Shown in pieces: positions 54,101-64,000 of a stretch of 64,000 nt of DNA. A program made the translations under genes and the position numbers. The notes below the pieces were generated by a model. That model was not told the origin of the DNA. It saw only the letters and a program-made list of their open reading frames with translations, and did no database searches. The DNA is from Agromyces italicus DSM 16388 (GTDB lineage: Bacteria > Actinomycetota > Actinomycetes > Actinomycetales > Microbacteriaceae), in the NCBI RefSeq assembly GCF_000421545.1, contig NZ_ATXF01000005.1, positions 714,214 through 778,213 of the forward strand, in the 5' to 3' direction. Position 1 is the stretch's first letter; each line of letters opens with the position of its first letter.

Positions 54101-54402
54101 CACCCGTCGACCCGGCGGACCCGGGTGAGCCAGGCGGCGATGGGAGCGGTTCCGGATCGAACCCCGGGGGCGGAACCGCAGCGGGCGCAACCGATGGCGT
54201 CGCGACATCCGGCACGAAGGGACCGCGACGGCTCTCCGACACCGGGGCGTCGTTGATCGCGCTGCCGATCGGCCTCGGACTGCTCGCGCTCGGCGTCGTG
54301 TTCGTCGTCGCACGTCGCCGACGGTCAGGCCGTGCCGACGAGGCATCACGATCGGCGTCCAGGTCGACATCGCCGGGGCTCGTTGCGGCCGCGAGGGAGT
54401 AG
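48193..54402 (+). CDS. giant cell-surface protein (beta-propeller, FnIII/Ig-like, LPxTG-like anchor)
   Basis: The 2,069-residue exported protein starts at ATG 48193 (48199 also possible). The signal peptide (about 18-54) ends APVAVAAEP. A TolB/PD40-like beta-propeller (about 60-430) repeats ISPDGRYLV / LSADGSVVAW motifs. FnIII-like domains (about 450-650), carboxypeptidase-regulatory/Ig-like domains (about 830-1000) and further beta domains follow. Then comes a Cys-containing helical part (about 1640-1740) and DPSGFVYEGAEANRLEGVTATV, then a Big_5/SbsA-like domain. LSDTG (2014-2018), a hydrophobic helix and RRRR form a sortase-type anchor. The tail after RRRRSGRA reads through DNA antisense to a gene remnant. 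Third-position GC looks lower than in neighbours, suggesting transfer. Confidence 0.8.
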   Translation: MIMPLRARRHSRQSAPNMSSAPRFRLRRPLGIVAGLSVAVTTLVTAPVAVAAEPAWSLSKIGEYDFTQAMALGDGWDATAISPDGRYLVTSDARAEGRALLLIDTQTQASRLVNAYPHGSGSIGASWEAGRAQVSTGGRYVAFTENVKNLPKPAVGTDASFWTYVYDAESETVTPVPTTPELPRFNELVLVDMSADASVMLLRNDDNGRRLFVTKRDGATMTTKLLMELPAPARSSDVQRYPYPQLSDDGTRVMLHDLTGEGSVALYDITGEAPVLEWSEAAYVGSEPSPYFRTARLGLSADGSVVAWASRPQSWPTADVPFTITILDRTTGDRRELEVPERWLRFVGGLTLSADGSALAAVVARPAAGLDVFAFDTATGAAELVSAPADGGDPFPGGRETSTLRSLAPQISADGARITFNTDNDLITGVRSGPRNAYLAESRSATAPVWPDGSAVRLVEAGAEFVRVEWDAASDTMGVDDYLVSVDGQLVTTVPAATRATLLDGLAADTAYRIAVEPRNIAGQIGAPLELEVRTGAVLIGDAALTGSAAADGRVTLRWDSVGADATYRVVRTVGGASKTVGETAAATFVDTGVPAGVDVEYRVELVSGETTVRLTRSFAVATPALPAPVVSWSAPKLSTGHLALGSTLAVQVTGQPDRTVTAELRLGTLFGEEVVTLDFVEQTDGRYTASHPLVAGPVNRVVALAVAIDDGEGHEATAEATGLPASLSGALRLDFAGAAIAGDVLTVASASAEFSHQQLLTAEPTVTVPVPPADDLRAEVRRANGSLAASSTGLSAIPAAETFVELRLAAEATLDVEVRIAGGEPLRDAVVEVSGRDGATSGRTDSLGVARSSGWQGGDTVGVRVTSSALPIEAQPDVEVVLVAGANHVVVEVTPVGAAIITGIIRENGEPIAGATVTLSQTIAGQNLVRVATTGDDGRFALEGYVGASTLRVSTPSGGSATRQHILDATNDVLIDVEPLAFETVRVDLRMKPPGEPEWGPPVGIDWSTSVHLKVDADTSAVRLGTFNESSATISGAVGTEVRICADAVQVSGPAGCSEPFTLTGEAKIHEVDLRLGWPAGIQATLLDGNHEPLTGSWTATLMGEEWSTAISGNGSAFSAQLPAAGRYVIAINHSGSRAAAWKAVDVENDTVTQLGEIVINEVVGAFTGDGNSVVALDKPAPGETVEIRIEFAATVAVRGAQLRLTTPAGWEVLPAGTILDGSPVTARSGLGGLTVRLGDLAAGDTGVLRVTLRVPADASVGVGQRVTALVSAGTGGEHVVGSTVVDVAGVTIHGPERISEFTAVLSGLAPAGAEVSITERGTVVGVATAGPGGRWETRVDLPERRLFWGYEFQASAVGDGRSMFSNTIMVEYDPTAPALTEIAVHQNAVGSSGRTIRFDPRDGVAVFPFVVVDGDVTVGLTFDRPDQVDGAVVKLGAYEVEAIRGLDGRFTATIPLRLGNEGPISVDVTSRAEPLMLDDPRLVVPSDEATIRELMPVGMRDFVITDVTPVSNENGTGERITVLFPSLPPADGEPVVGVLTRVVEEVDVELTDDDRRLMEQTGVPIAGFEFEAAPGGNGGSMEVILPADGSSFEPVEGVASAASVSMTPSGRAAASTALFRPGFKTALDWAFKADAAESARTAGDKYEALSKLKDRINNVKSSCQYDYDMSYWEDAVDDVGKQSMALDGLNALAMATSVNTGPAAEFVYSALTYVGDKTMGKLLEHQINQIDEHVTGTEKNCGETPEERMERMQEAWQPIADPEYIYDPSGFVYEGAEANRLEGVTATVLHAPTAEGPWEVWNAEWYGQWNPVLTDAEGRYAWDVPIGFWQVRYEAEGYAPAKSDVLEVLPPHVDVNVGLVPLAAPTATGLTATGELVLTFSQLMQAASVTTDSVSVMVGGVPVSGSITPIEPLETPDGAPIARSFTFTPGEAFVPGTELEMHVLASARNHAGRAMESDAMLIAVFEAAPVDPADPGEPGGDGSGSGSNPGGGTAAGATDGVATSGTKGPRRLSDTGASLIALPIGLGLLALGVVFVVARRRRSGRADEASRSASRSTSPGLVAAARE

Positions 54403-54445
54403 CGACCCTCGGGCAGATCCACGTACAGCTCGCCCGCCTCGGTCG
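54342..54445 (-). pseudogene. possible gene remnant antisense to the end of the surface-protein gene
   Basis: On the minus strand a protein-like stretch of about 35 residues, ATEAGELYVDLPEGRYSLAA then ATSPGDVDLDAD, is read. It resembles the beta-strand repeats of DUF4097-type or similar proteins. It stops exactly where the 127-bp repeat copy begins (54444). It has no start or continuation, so it appears to be a fragment trapped at a recombination joint. Confidence 0.4.
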
Positions 54446-54571
54446 CACTCGCCGAACGAGTTCCGGTGCAACCAGATCGTCCGCAACATCGATGAGTTCT
54501 ACACTGGCTTCGGAGTGACTGCCGACGACGCCCTCTGGCTCGACCCTGCCGAGCGGGTGACGATCTGGTAA
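54444..54571 (+). pseudogene. duplicate 3' fragment of the M13 peptidase gene (127-bp repeat, copy 2)
   Basis: Exact copy of 47907-48033, encoding SPNEFRCNQIVRNIDEFYTG and the rest of the peptidase C-terminus, but ending in TAA instead of TAG. It has no upstream peptidase sequence or start codon and so cannot make a functional product. Confidence 0.9.
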
Positions 54572-54624
54572 TCACCGATCCGAAGTCCGAGTATCCGAAC
54601 AACTCGTGCGCGCCGCAGCCCGCG

Positions 54625-55575
54625 GTGGGGGAGCGCCGACCGTCTGAGGAAGAGCGTGCTAGCACCGTGGTGACGTCGTCGCAGGGATCCGAGCGACGTG
54701 CACGTCATGCTGACCTGCGCAAGGGCAAGCACCGCACGGAGGAGCCGAACGAGAACTTCGCCCGAGGCTTCGCGGCACTCGGCGAGCTCGCGCTCGCCGG
54801 GGTGCAGGTGTCGGCCCGGGCGACGGACCTCGCGACCGGCAAGGTGCTGTTCTCGGTCGACGATCACGTCGTGATGCCGACGGCATCGATCGGCAAGGTG
54901 CTGCTGCTCGTCGAGGTCGCCTCCAGGCTCGTCGGTGCGAGCGCCGAGTCGTTCACCGTGCTCGACCGTGCACCGCGCGACGCCGTCGGCGATTCGGGCA
55001 TCTGGCAGCACCTCCAGTCGCCGTCGCTGCCGGTCGCCGACCTCGCCGCGCTCATCGGCGCGACGAGCGACAACCTCGCGACGAACGTGCTGATCCGCCA
55101 CATCGGGCTCGAGGCCGTGCGCGCCCGCACCGAGACGCTCGGGCTCACCCGCACCGCCCTCCTCGACCTCGTGCGCGACCACCGCGGCCCCGACGATGCG
55201 CCGCAGCTCTCGATCGGCTCGGCGAAGGAGCTGACCTGGCTGTTCGCCTCGCTCGCGCGCGGCGAGATCGTGTCGCCCGAGGTGTCGCAGCGCGTCGTGG
55301 GCTGGCTCTCGCTGAACGCCGACCTCTCGATGGTCGCGTCGGCGTTCGGTCTCGATCCGCTCGCGCACCGCTCGCCCGACCACGGTCTGCTTCTCATGAA
55401 CAAGACCGGCACCGACGGCGGCGTGCGCAGCGAGGTCGGCGTGCTGCGCGGCCCCCGCGCGAGCGTCGCCTACGCGGTGTCGATGTACTACGCCGACACG
55501 ATGCTCTCCTCGCGGCTCGCGGTGCTCGACGGCATGCGCCAGGTCGGCCTCGACCTGCTCGAGTTCGTGCACTGA
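54625..55575 (+). CDS. class A beta-lactamase-fold serine hydrolase
   Basis: A 316-residue protein of the penicillin-binding/beta-lactamase superfamily. The SxxK motif is S88-K91 (TASIGK), SDN is at 148-150, and KTG at 260-262. The Glu166-type ExxLN motif of true class A enzymes is not visible in the omega region (LDLVRDHRGPDD), so deacylation may be poor and lactam resistance is doubtful. There is no signal peptide; a basic N-terminus (about 20-40) precedes the fold. GTG 54625 is used; GTG 54667 and 54670 are alternatives. It begins shortly after the duplicated repeat. Confidence 0.75.
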   Translation: MGERRPSEEERASTVVTSSQGSERRARHADLRKGKHRTEEPNENFARGFAALGELALAGVQVSARATDLATGKVLFSVDDHVVMPTASIGKVLLLVEVASRLVGASAESFTVLDRAPRDAVGDSGIWQHLQSPSLPVADLAALIGATSDNLATNVLIRHIGLEAVRARTETLGLTRTALLDLVRDHRGPDDAPQLSIGSAKELTWLFASLARGEIVSPEVSQRVVGWLSLNADLSMVASAFGLDPLAHRSPDHGLLLMNKTGTDGGVRSEVGVLRGPRASVAYAVSMYYADTMLSSRLAVLDGMRQVGLDLLEFVH

Positions 55576-55886
55576 GCAAGCCACAGAGCGCCACGAAATC
55601 GGAGATCGCCACGACTTCGGACGTTCTCGCTCCGATCGCTCCGATCGTGCGGTGATCCCCGATCGCGCGGTTCCGCGGCCAGATGAGACGGACGTGGTTC
55701 CGCCGTGGGCTCGGCGGTCGTCGCGTTCGTGCTCATCGCCGCCAGCGGCCTCGCGCTCGCGTTCCGCCGCCTCGCGTCAGCCCGCTGACCGACCCGCGCG
55801 CGCCGCAGCTTCGGCGATCGCCACGACTTCGGATGTTTCGCGGCGATCGGTCCGATCGGGTGGCGATCGCCGACGTCGTGGCGGGG
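55576..55886. other. 311-bp spacer with repeated motifs and a membrane-protein remnant
   Basis: No intact gene is seen. The 18-bp motif occurs at 55589-55606, 55607-55622 and 55819-55834. Bases 55705-55788 encode a stop-ended, 27-residue hydrophobic helix with a basic tail (VGSAVVAFVLIAASGLALAF then RRLASAR) that looks like the lost C-terminus of a membrane protein. Confidence 0.6.
55589..55622. repeat. 18-bp-period intergenic motif, two copies
   Basis: CGCCACGAAATCGGAGAT at 55589-55606 is followed directly by CGCCACGACTTCGGAC at 55607-55622. Another copy lies at 55819-55834, sharing an identical 18-mer (GATCGCCACGACTTCGGA) with the second. Confidence 0.75.
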
Positions 55887-56603
55887 TCACGCGGCCTGTG
55901 CGGCGAGGTGGGCGATACCGGCGATCACCGCGGCCGCGGTCTGGGGTGCGCCGAGCACCCTGAAGTGGCCCGCGACCGGCACGCACTCGTTCACGGCGCC
56001 GACGAGCTCCGAACCCTCGGGCACGTGCGGATCGAACGCCGGGTAGACCGACACGATGCGCGAATTCGCGGATGCTCCTCCGGTGAGGTGCCCGATGACC
56101 GGGCCGACCGGATCGAACTCGCGAAGCGAGGGATCGACCATGTACGCCGCGAGGCTCGAGCCGTTGAACGGCGTCGCGATCGCGACGAGCCCGAGCAGTC
56201 CGAGCGCCTCCGCATCCTCCCGCATGAGCATCCACTTGCCCGTGAGCCCGCCCTTCGAGTGGGCGACGACGACCTGACCGGCCGCGGGGGTCGGGACACG
56301 GCCGAGGGCTCGCTCGACGCGGGCCGCAGTCTCGGGGATGTGGGCGATGTTCGCGCCCAGGCCGTGCACGACCCGCACCCGGTGCCCGGCCGCATTCAGC
56401 GTGTCGCCGATCGACGACATGAACGACCAGTGTTCGTACACGCCCGGCATGAGCACGATCGTCGGCTTCGAGAGGTCGCCGCGCGACCACGAGGCCGGCG
56501 GTTTCGGCCGGGTCAGCACCCGGAGCTGGCGCCCCGCCGCATCGAGGTAATCGAGCAGCGACCAGCGCAGGTAGCCGCGGACGTGTGCGACGGAGATCGC
56601 CAT
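55887..56603 (-). CDS. alpha/beta hydrolase
   Basis: A 238-residue protein with the lipase-type alpha/beta fold. [20 protein letters not shown] gives the oxyanion region and first strands, and [14 protein letters not shown] the nucleophile elbow (Ser in G/H-S-K-G). The acid and His are likely in [16 protein letters not shown] and [10 protein letters not shown]. It is typical of small esterase-like enzymes; the substrate is unknown. The start ATG (56601-56603) overlaps the end of the NUDIX gene by reading almost flush (stop at 56605), so the two are cotranscribed and translationally coupled. Confidence 0.85.
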   Translation of the reverse strand: MAISVAHVRGYLRWSLLDYLDAAGRQLRVLTRPKPPASWSRGDLSKPTIVLMPGVYEHWSFMSSIGDTLNAAGHRVRVVHGLGANIAHIPETAARVERALGRVPTPAAGQVVVAHSKGGLTGKWMLMREDAEALGLLGLVAIATPFNGSSLAAYMVDPSLREFDPVGPVIGHLTGGASANSRIVSVYPAFDPHVPEGSELVGAVNECVPVAGHFRVLGAPQTAAAVIAGIAHLAAQAA

Positions 56604-56604
56604 G

Positions 56605-57009
56605 TCAGTCGATCAGGCCGGTCGCCGCGAGCCGGACGAGCACCTCGCGCCCGGCGGGCGGGCAGCGATCGAGCTCGCTCGTCGTCACCCAGTGCAGGGA
56701 GCCCACCTCGGCCGAGGCCCGCGGCGAGGCATCCGTCTCGGCTCGGAAGACGCGCATGCGCACGAGGCGGCCGTCGGGTTCGCCGTGCGCCTGCGTGACG
56801 ACTTCGAAGAGCTCGTCGAGCGCATCGGGGTCGAGCTCGAGCGCGACCTCCTCGCAGGCCTCACGGGCGGCGGCCTGCGCGGCGGTCTCGCCGGGATCGA
56901 TCTTGCCGCCGGGCATGTAGAAGACCTCGCGGTCGCGCGCGGTCACCATGAGCACCCGCCGATCGCGCACGAGCGCGATGGCGGAGACGAGGAGGTCGGG
57001 GAGAGGCAT
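56605..57009 (-). CDS. NUDIX hydrolase
   Basis: A 134-residue protein of the NUDIX family. The NUDIX box is [21 protein letters not shown] (GX5EX7REUXEEXGU form, slightly altered), following VFYMPGG. It hydrolyses nucleoside diphosphates linked to another moiety. The ATG at 57009 is preceded by TAGGCT 7 nt upstream on the minus strand (57017-57022), so the mRNA should be leaderless. It is the first gene of a two-gene unit with the hydrolase and is divergent from glyS. Confidence 0.88.
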   Translation of the reverse strand: MPLPDLLVSAIALVRDRRVLMVTARDREVFYMPGGKIDPGETAAQAAAREACEEVALELDPDALDELFEVVTQAHGEPDGRLVRMRVFRAETDASPRASAEVGSLHWVTTSELDRCPPAGREVLVRLAATGLID

Positions 57010-57016
57010 CCGTCTC

Positions 57017-57026
57017 AGCCTAAGAT
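57017..57026. promoter_or_regulatory. overlapping divergent -10 boxes (NUDIX and glyS)
   Basis: The minus-strand box TAGGCT (57017-57022) and the plus-strand box TAAGAT (57021-57026) share two base pairs. The first gives leaderless NUDIX mRNA; the second gives a leader of about 50 nt for glyS. Simultaneous initiation seems sterically excluded. Confidence 0.45.
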
Positions 57027-57081
57027 GGTTGCCAGCGCGCCTCGCGCGAAATCCCCGCTCGCCTGCACCATTGGAGCCACC

Positions 57082-58467
57082 GTGGCCGCACCCAGCCGTC
57101 TCGAATCCGTCATCGCCCTCGCCCAGCACCGGGGCTTCGTCTTCCAGGCCGGCGAGATCTACGGCGGATCCCGTTCCGCCTGGGACTACGGCCCCCTCGG
57201 CGTCGAGCTGAAGGAGAACATCAAGCGCCAGTGGTGGCGCTACATGGTCACCCGCCGCGACGACGTCGTCGGCCTCGACTCGAGCGTCATCCTCCCGAAG
57301 CAGGTCTGGGTCGCCTCGGGCCACGTCGGCGTCTTCACCGACCCGCTCGTCGAGTGCCTGCACTGCCACAAGCGCTTCCGCGAAGACCACCTGCTCGAGG
57401 CCTTCGAAGAGAAGAAGGGCCGTGCGCCCGAGAACGGCATGGGCGACATCGCCTGCCCGAACTGCGGCACCCGCGGCCAGTGGACCCCGCCCCGCGACTT
57501 CAACATGATGCTCCAGACCTACCTCGGCCCCGTGCAAGACGAGGGCGGCCTGCACTACCTTCGCCCCGAGACCGCGCAGGGCATCTTCACGAACTTCGCG
57601 AACGTGCTCCAGGCGGCGCGCATGAAGCCGCCGTTCGGCATCGGCCAGATCGGCAAGTCGTTCCGCAACGAGATCACGCCGGGCAACTTCATCTTCCGCA
57701 CGCGCGAGTTCGAGCAGATGGAGCTCGAGTTCTTCGTCGAGCCCGGCACCGACGACGAGTGGTTCGAGTACTGGCTCGACTACCGCTGGAACTGGTACGT
57801 CGACCTCGGCGTCGACCCCGAGAACCTGCGCAGGTTCGAGCACCCCGAAGACAAGCTCTCGCACTACTCGAAGCGCACCGTCGACCTCGAGTACCGCTTC
57901 GGCTTCACCGGCGGAGAGTGGGGCGAGCTCGAGGGCGTCGCGAACCGCACCGACTTCGACCTGTCGACGCACTCCGAGCACTCCGGCAAGGAGCTGAGCT
58001 ACTTCGACCAGTCGAAGAACGAGCGCTGGATCCCCTACGTGATCGAGCCCGCCGCCGGCCTCACCCGCTCGCTCATGGCGTTCCTCGTCGACGCGTACCA
58101 CGTCGAAGAGGTGCCGAACGCGAAGGGCGGCGTCGACACCCGCACCGTGCTGAAGCTCGACCCGCGCCTGTCGCCGGTGAAGGCCGCGGTGCTGCCGCTC
58201 AGCCGCAACGAGAAGCTCTCGCCGCTCGCCCGCGAGGTCGCAGCAAAACTGCGTCAGTACTGGAACGTCGACTTCGACGACGCCGGGGCGATCGGTCGCC
58301 GCTACCGCCGTCAAGACGAGATCGGCACTCCGTTCTGCATCACGGTCGACTTCGACTCGCTCGACGACGATGCCGTGACGGTGCGCGACCGAGACTCGAT
58401 GGAGCAGCAGCGCGTGCCGCTCGCCGAGCTCGAGGGCTTCCTCGCCGCGCGGCTCATCGGGGCGTAG
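57082..58467 (+). CDS. glyS: glycyl-tRNA synthetase (class II, single-chain)
   Basis: A 461-residue homodimeric enzyme charging tRNA-Gly. The N-terminal [24 protein letters not shown] is the eukaryote/actinobacteria-type signature. A zinc-binding Cys cluster (LHCHKRF, ACPNCG) lies at about 92-133, then [12 protein letters not shown], motif 2 [10 protein letters not shown] and the C-terminal anticodon domain. GTG 57082 follows GGAG at 57073-57076. Two upstream genes on the other strand face away. The product is essential. Confidence 0.96.
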   Translation: MAAPSRLESVIALAQHRGFVFQAGEIYGGSRSAWDYGPLGVELKENIKRQWWRYMVTRRDDVVGLDSSVILPKQVWVASGHVGVFTDPLVECLHCHKRFREDHLLEAFEEKKGRAPENGMGDIACPNCGTRGQWTPPRDFNMMLQTYLGPVQDEGGLHYLRPETAQGIFTNFANVLQAARMKPPFGIGQIGKSFRNEITPGNFIFRTREFEQMELEFFVEPGTDDEWFEYWLDYRWNWYVDLGVDPENLRRFEHPEDKLSHYSKRTVDLEYRFGFTGGEWGELEGVANRTDFDLSTHSEHSGKELSYFDQSKNERWIPYVIEPAAGLTRSLMAFLVDAYHVEEVPNAKGGVDTRTVLKLDPRLSPVKAAVLPLSRNEKLSPLAREVAAKLRQYWNVDFDDAGAIGRRYRRQDEIGTPFCITVDFDSLDDDAVTVRDRDSMEQQRVPLAELEGFLAARLIGA

Positions 58468-58478
58468 CCGTCGTCTCG

Positions 58479-58510
58479 CGAAGGCGGGTGCCCGGGGGCG
58501 CCCGCCTTCG
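58479..58510. terminator. hairpin between glyS and hrpA
   Basis: Perfect 10-bp arms CGAAGGCGGG (58479-58488) and CCCGCCTTCG (58501-58510) with further inner GC pairing form a bidirectional terminator between convergent genes. Confidence 0.7.
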
Positions 58511-58530
58511 GCGTTCCCGCCCACTCGGGC

Positions 58531-63542
<5,012 letters not shown>

Positions 63543-63786
63543 GCCCAGCGCGACGTTCTCGGATCCGGTCGACCCCAGTCGGCCGGATTCCGCGTTTCAT
63601 CGGGGATGTCGTCGGTGCTGGGTGCGTGTTCGCGGTTCGCGACACGCCCGGGTTGTGTGGTGGATTTGCTGGTTGTGGTGGTGTGCGCGTAGATTTTCTC
63701 TTGTCGCTGCGGCGGCCGGGAAGCGCGGGAGAGCGGGTCTGGTCGAGTGGTGGTGGTTCTAGCCAAATAACCTCGAAGGCGCAGCA

Positions 63787-63815
63787 TTGCGACTCGGTGA
63801 TTTCAAGTCTAGGAT
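63787..63815 (+). promoter_or_regulatory. candidate rrn P1 promoter
   Basis: TTGCGA (63787-63792) and TAGGAT (63810-63815) are spaced by 17 bp, the optimal distance. It lies about 190 bp before the right edge, upstream of the leader. Confidence 0.5.
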
Positions 63816-63891
63816 GAGATACCCCTTCTAGTTGATCGTGGCTCTTCGGAGTTGTGGTGGTCGTCGTGTTTTCGGCGGGCTGGTTTGGTGG

Positions 63892-64000
63892 TATGTTTGA
63901 CAGGTTGCCCTGGGGGCTGGCTCGGCTTTGGGTCGGGTTCAACTCGGGTGCGTCCGTTCCTTGAGAACTCAACAGCGTGCACTATGTTCAATGCCAATTT
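63892..64000 (+). ncRNA. rRNA operon promoter-proximal leader (partial)
   Basis: TATGTT at 63892-63897 followed by ACAGGTTGCCC resembles the start region of mycobacterial rrn operons (GGCAGGGTTGCCC). TTGAGAACTCAACAGCGTGC at 63961-63980 matches the conserved leader/box region shared by actinobacterial rrn leaders. The 16S gene should start shortly beyond base 64000; it is not in the window. Confidence 0.65.

Larger units (their letters stand above)
63543..64000 (+). other. 458-bp region upstream of an rRNA operon
   Basis: No protein-coding gene is supported. It contains a candidate promoter (63787-63815), a TATGTT box and transcribed leader (63892 onward), and an anti-termination-like leader motif near the right edge. 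The plus strand is unusually rich in TG. Confidence 0.65.

Noticed and set aside
53694..54665. A 323-codon minus-strand frame opposite the end of the surface protein as an intact gene.
   Set aside because: Only about 35 residues look protein-like; the rest is antisense of the surface-protein gene and of the repeat, and there is no plausible start.
63897..63902. TTGACA as the -35 of an rRNA promoter.
   Set aside because: No acceptable -10 lies 16-19 bp downstream, and by analogy with mycobacterial rrn leaders this point is at or after the transcription start.

Overview
This is a very GC-rich window from an actinobacterial chromosome. Gene content fits the Microbacteriaceae (Micrococcales), perhaps an Agromyces-like genus; that placement is inference. 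Supporting signs are near-exclusive G/C third codon positions, NucS-type mismatch endonuclease, single-chain glycyl-tRNA synthetase, many TANNNT -10 boxes placed for leaderless transcription, and an rRNA leader at the right edge like those before actinobacterial 16S genes. No tRNA, CRISPR array, transposase, phage gene, defence island or biosynthetic cluster was recognised.

Left part (1-25.9 kb): end of a secreted DNA/RNA non-specific endonuclease; 3-hydroxyisobutyrate-dehydrogenase-like enzyme; DUF222/HNH protein; YciI protein; OhrR-type MarR regulator; zinc-ribbon/GIY-YIG-like protein; a short plus-strand run ending in a CPBP protease and a DUF1349 protein; BBE-type oxidase; RibD-like reductase; oligopeptidase B; a divergent MocR/PPOX pair with direct-repeat operator; a large LuxR-type ATPase regulator; tyrosine phosphatase and acetyltransferase; a three-gene operon (MFS exporter, leucyl aminopeptidase, truncated PfkB-like protein) divergent from an SLC13 permease and TetR regulator.

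Middle (26-45.5 kb): two large secreted zinc proteases (M6 and M9 collagenase) flank a lipoprotein, a HAD phosphatase, NucS and an MFS transporter. Then come the threonine-degradation pair tdh-kbl, a surface protein of fibronectin type III repeats plus cell-wall-binding repeats, a LacI regulator, an M20 amidohydrolase and a MATE transporter. The LacI regulator and the MFS gene 9 kb away carry the same palindrome in their promoters, suggesting a small regulon.

Right part (45.5-64 kb): a frameshifted yccF, an M13 metalloendopeptidase, and a 2,069-residue surface protein bounded by two identical 127-bp copies of the M13 gene's 3' end. After these lie a beta-lactamase-fold protein, a NUDIX/alpha-beta hydrolase pair, glyS, hrpA, an aldo/keto reductase, and the promoter and leader of an rRNA operon lying just outside the window.

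The most unusual layer is repeats: a ~50-bp element present in both orientations inside coding genes (ptrB and hrpA) and once between genes; several nested palindromic intergenic elements; an 18-bp-period intergenic motif in three spacers; and the 127-bp duplication around the giant gene, whose exact length also raises an assembly-artefact question.
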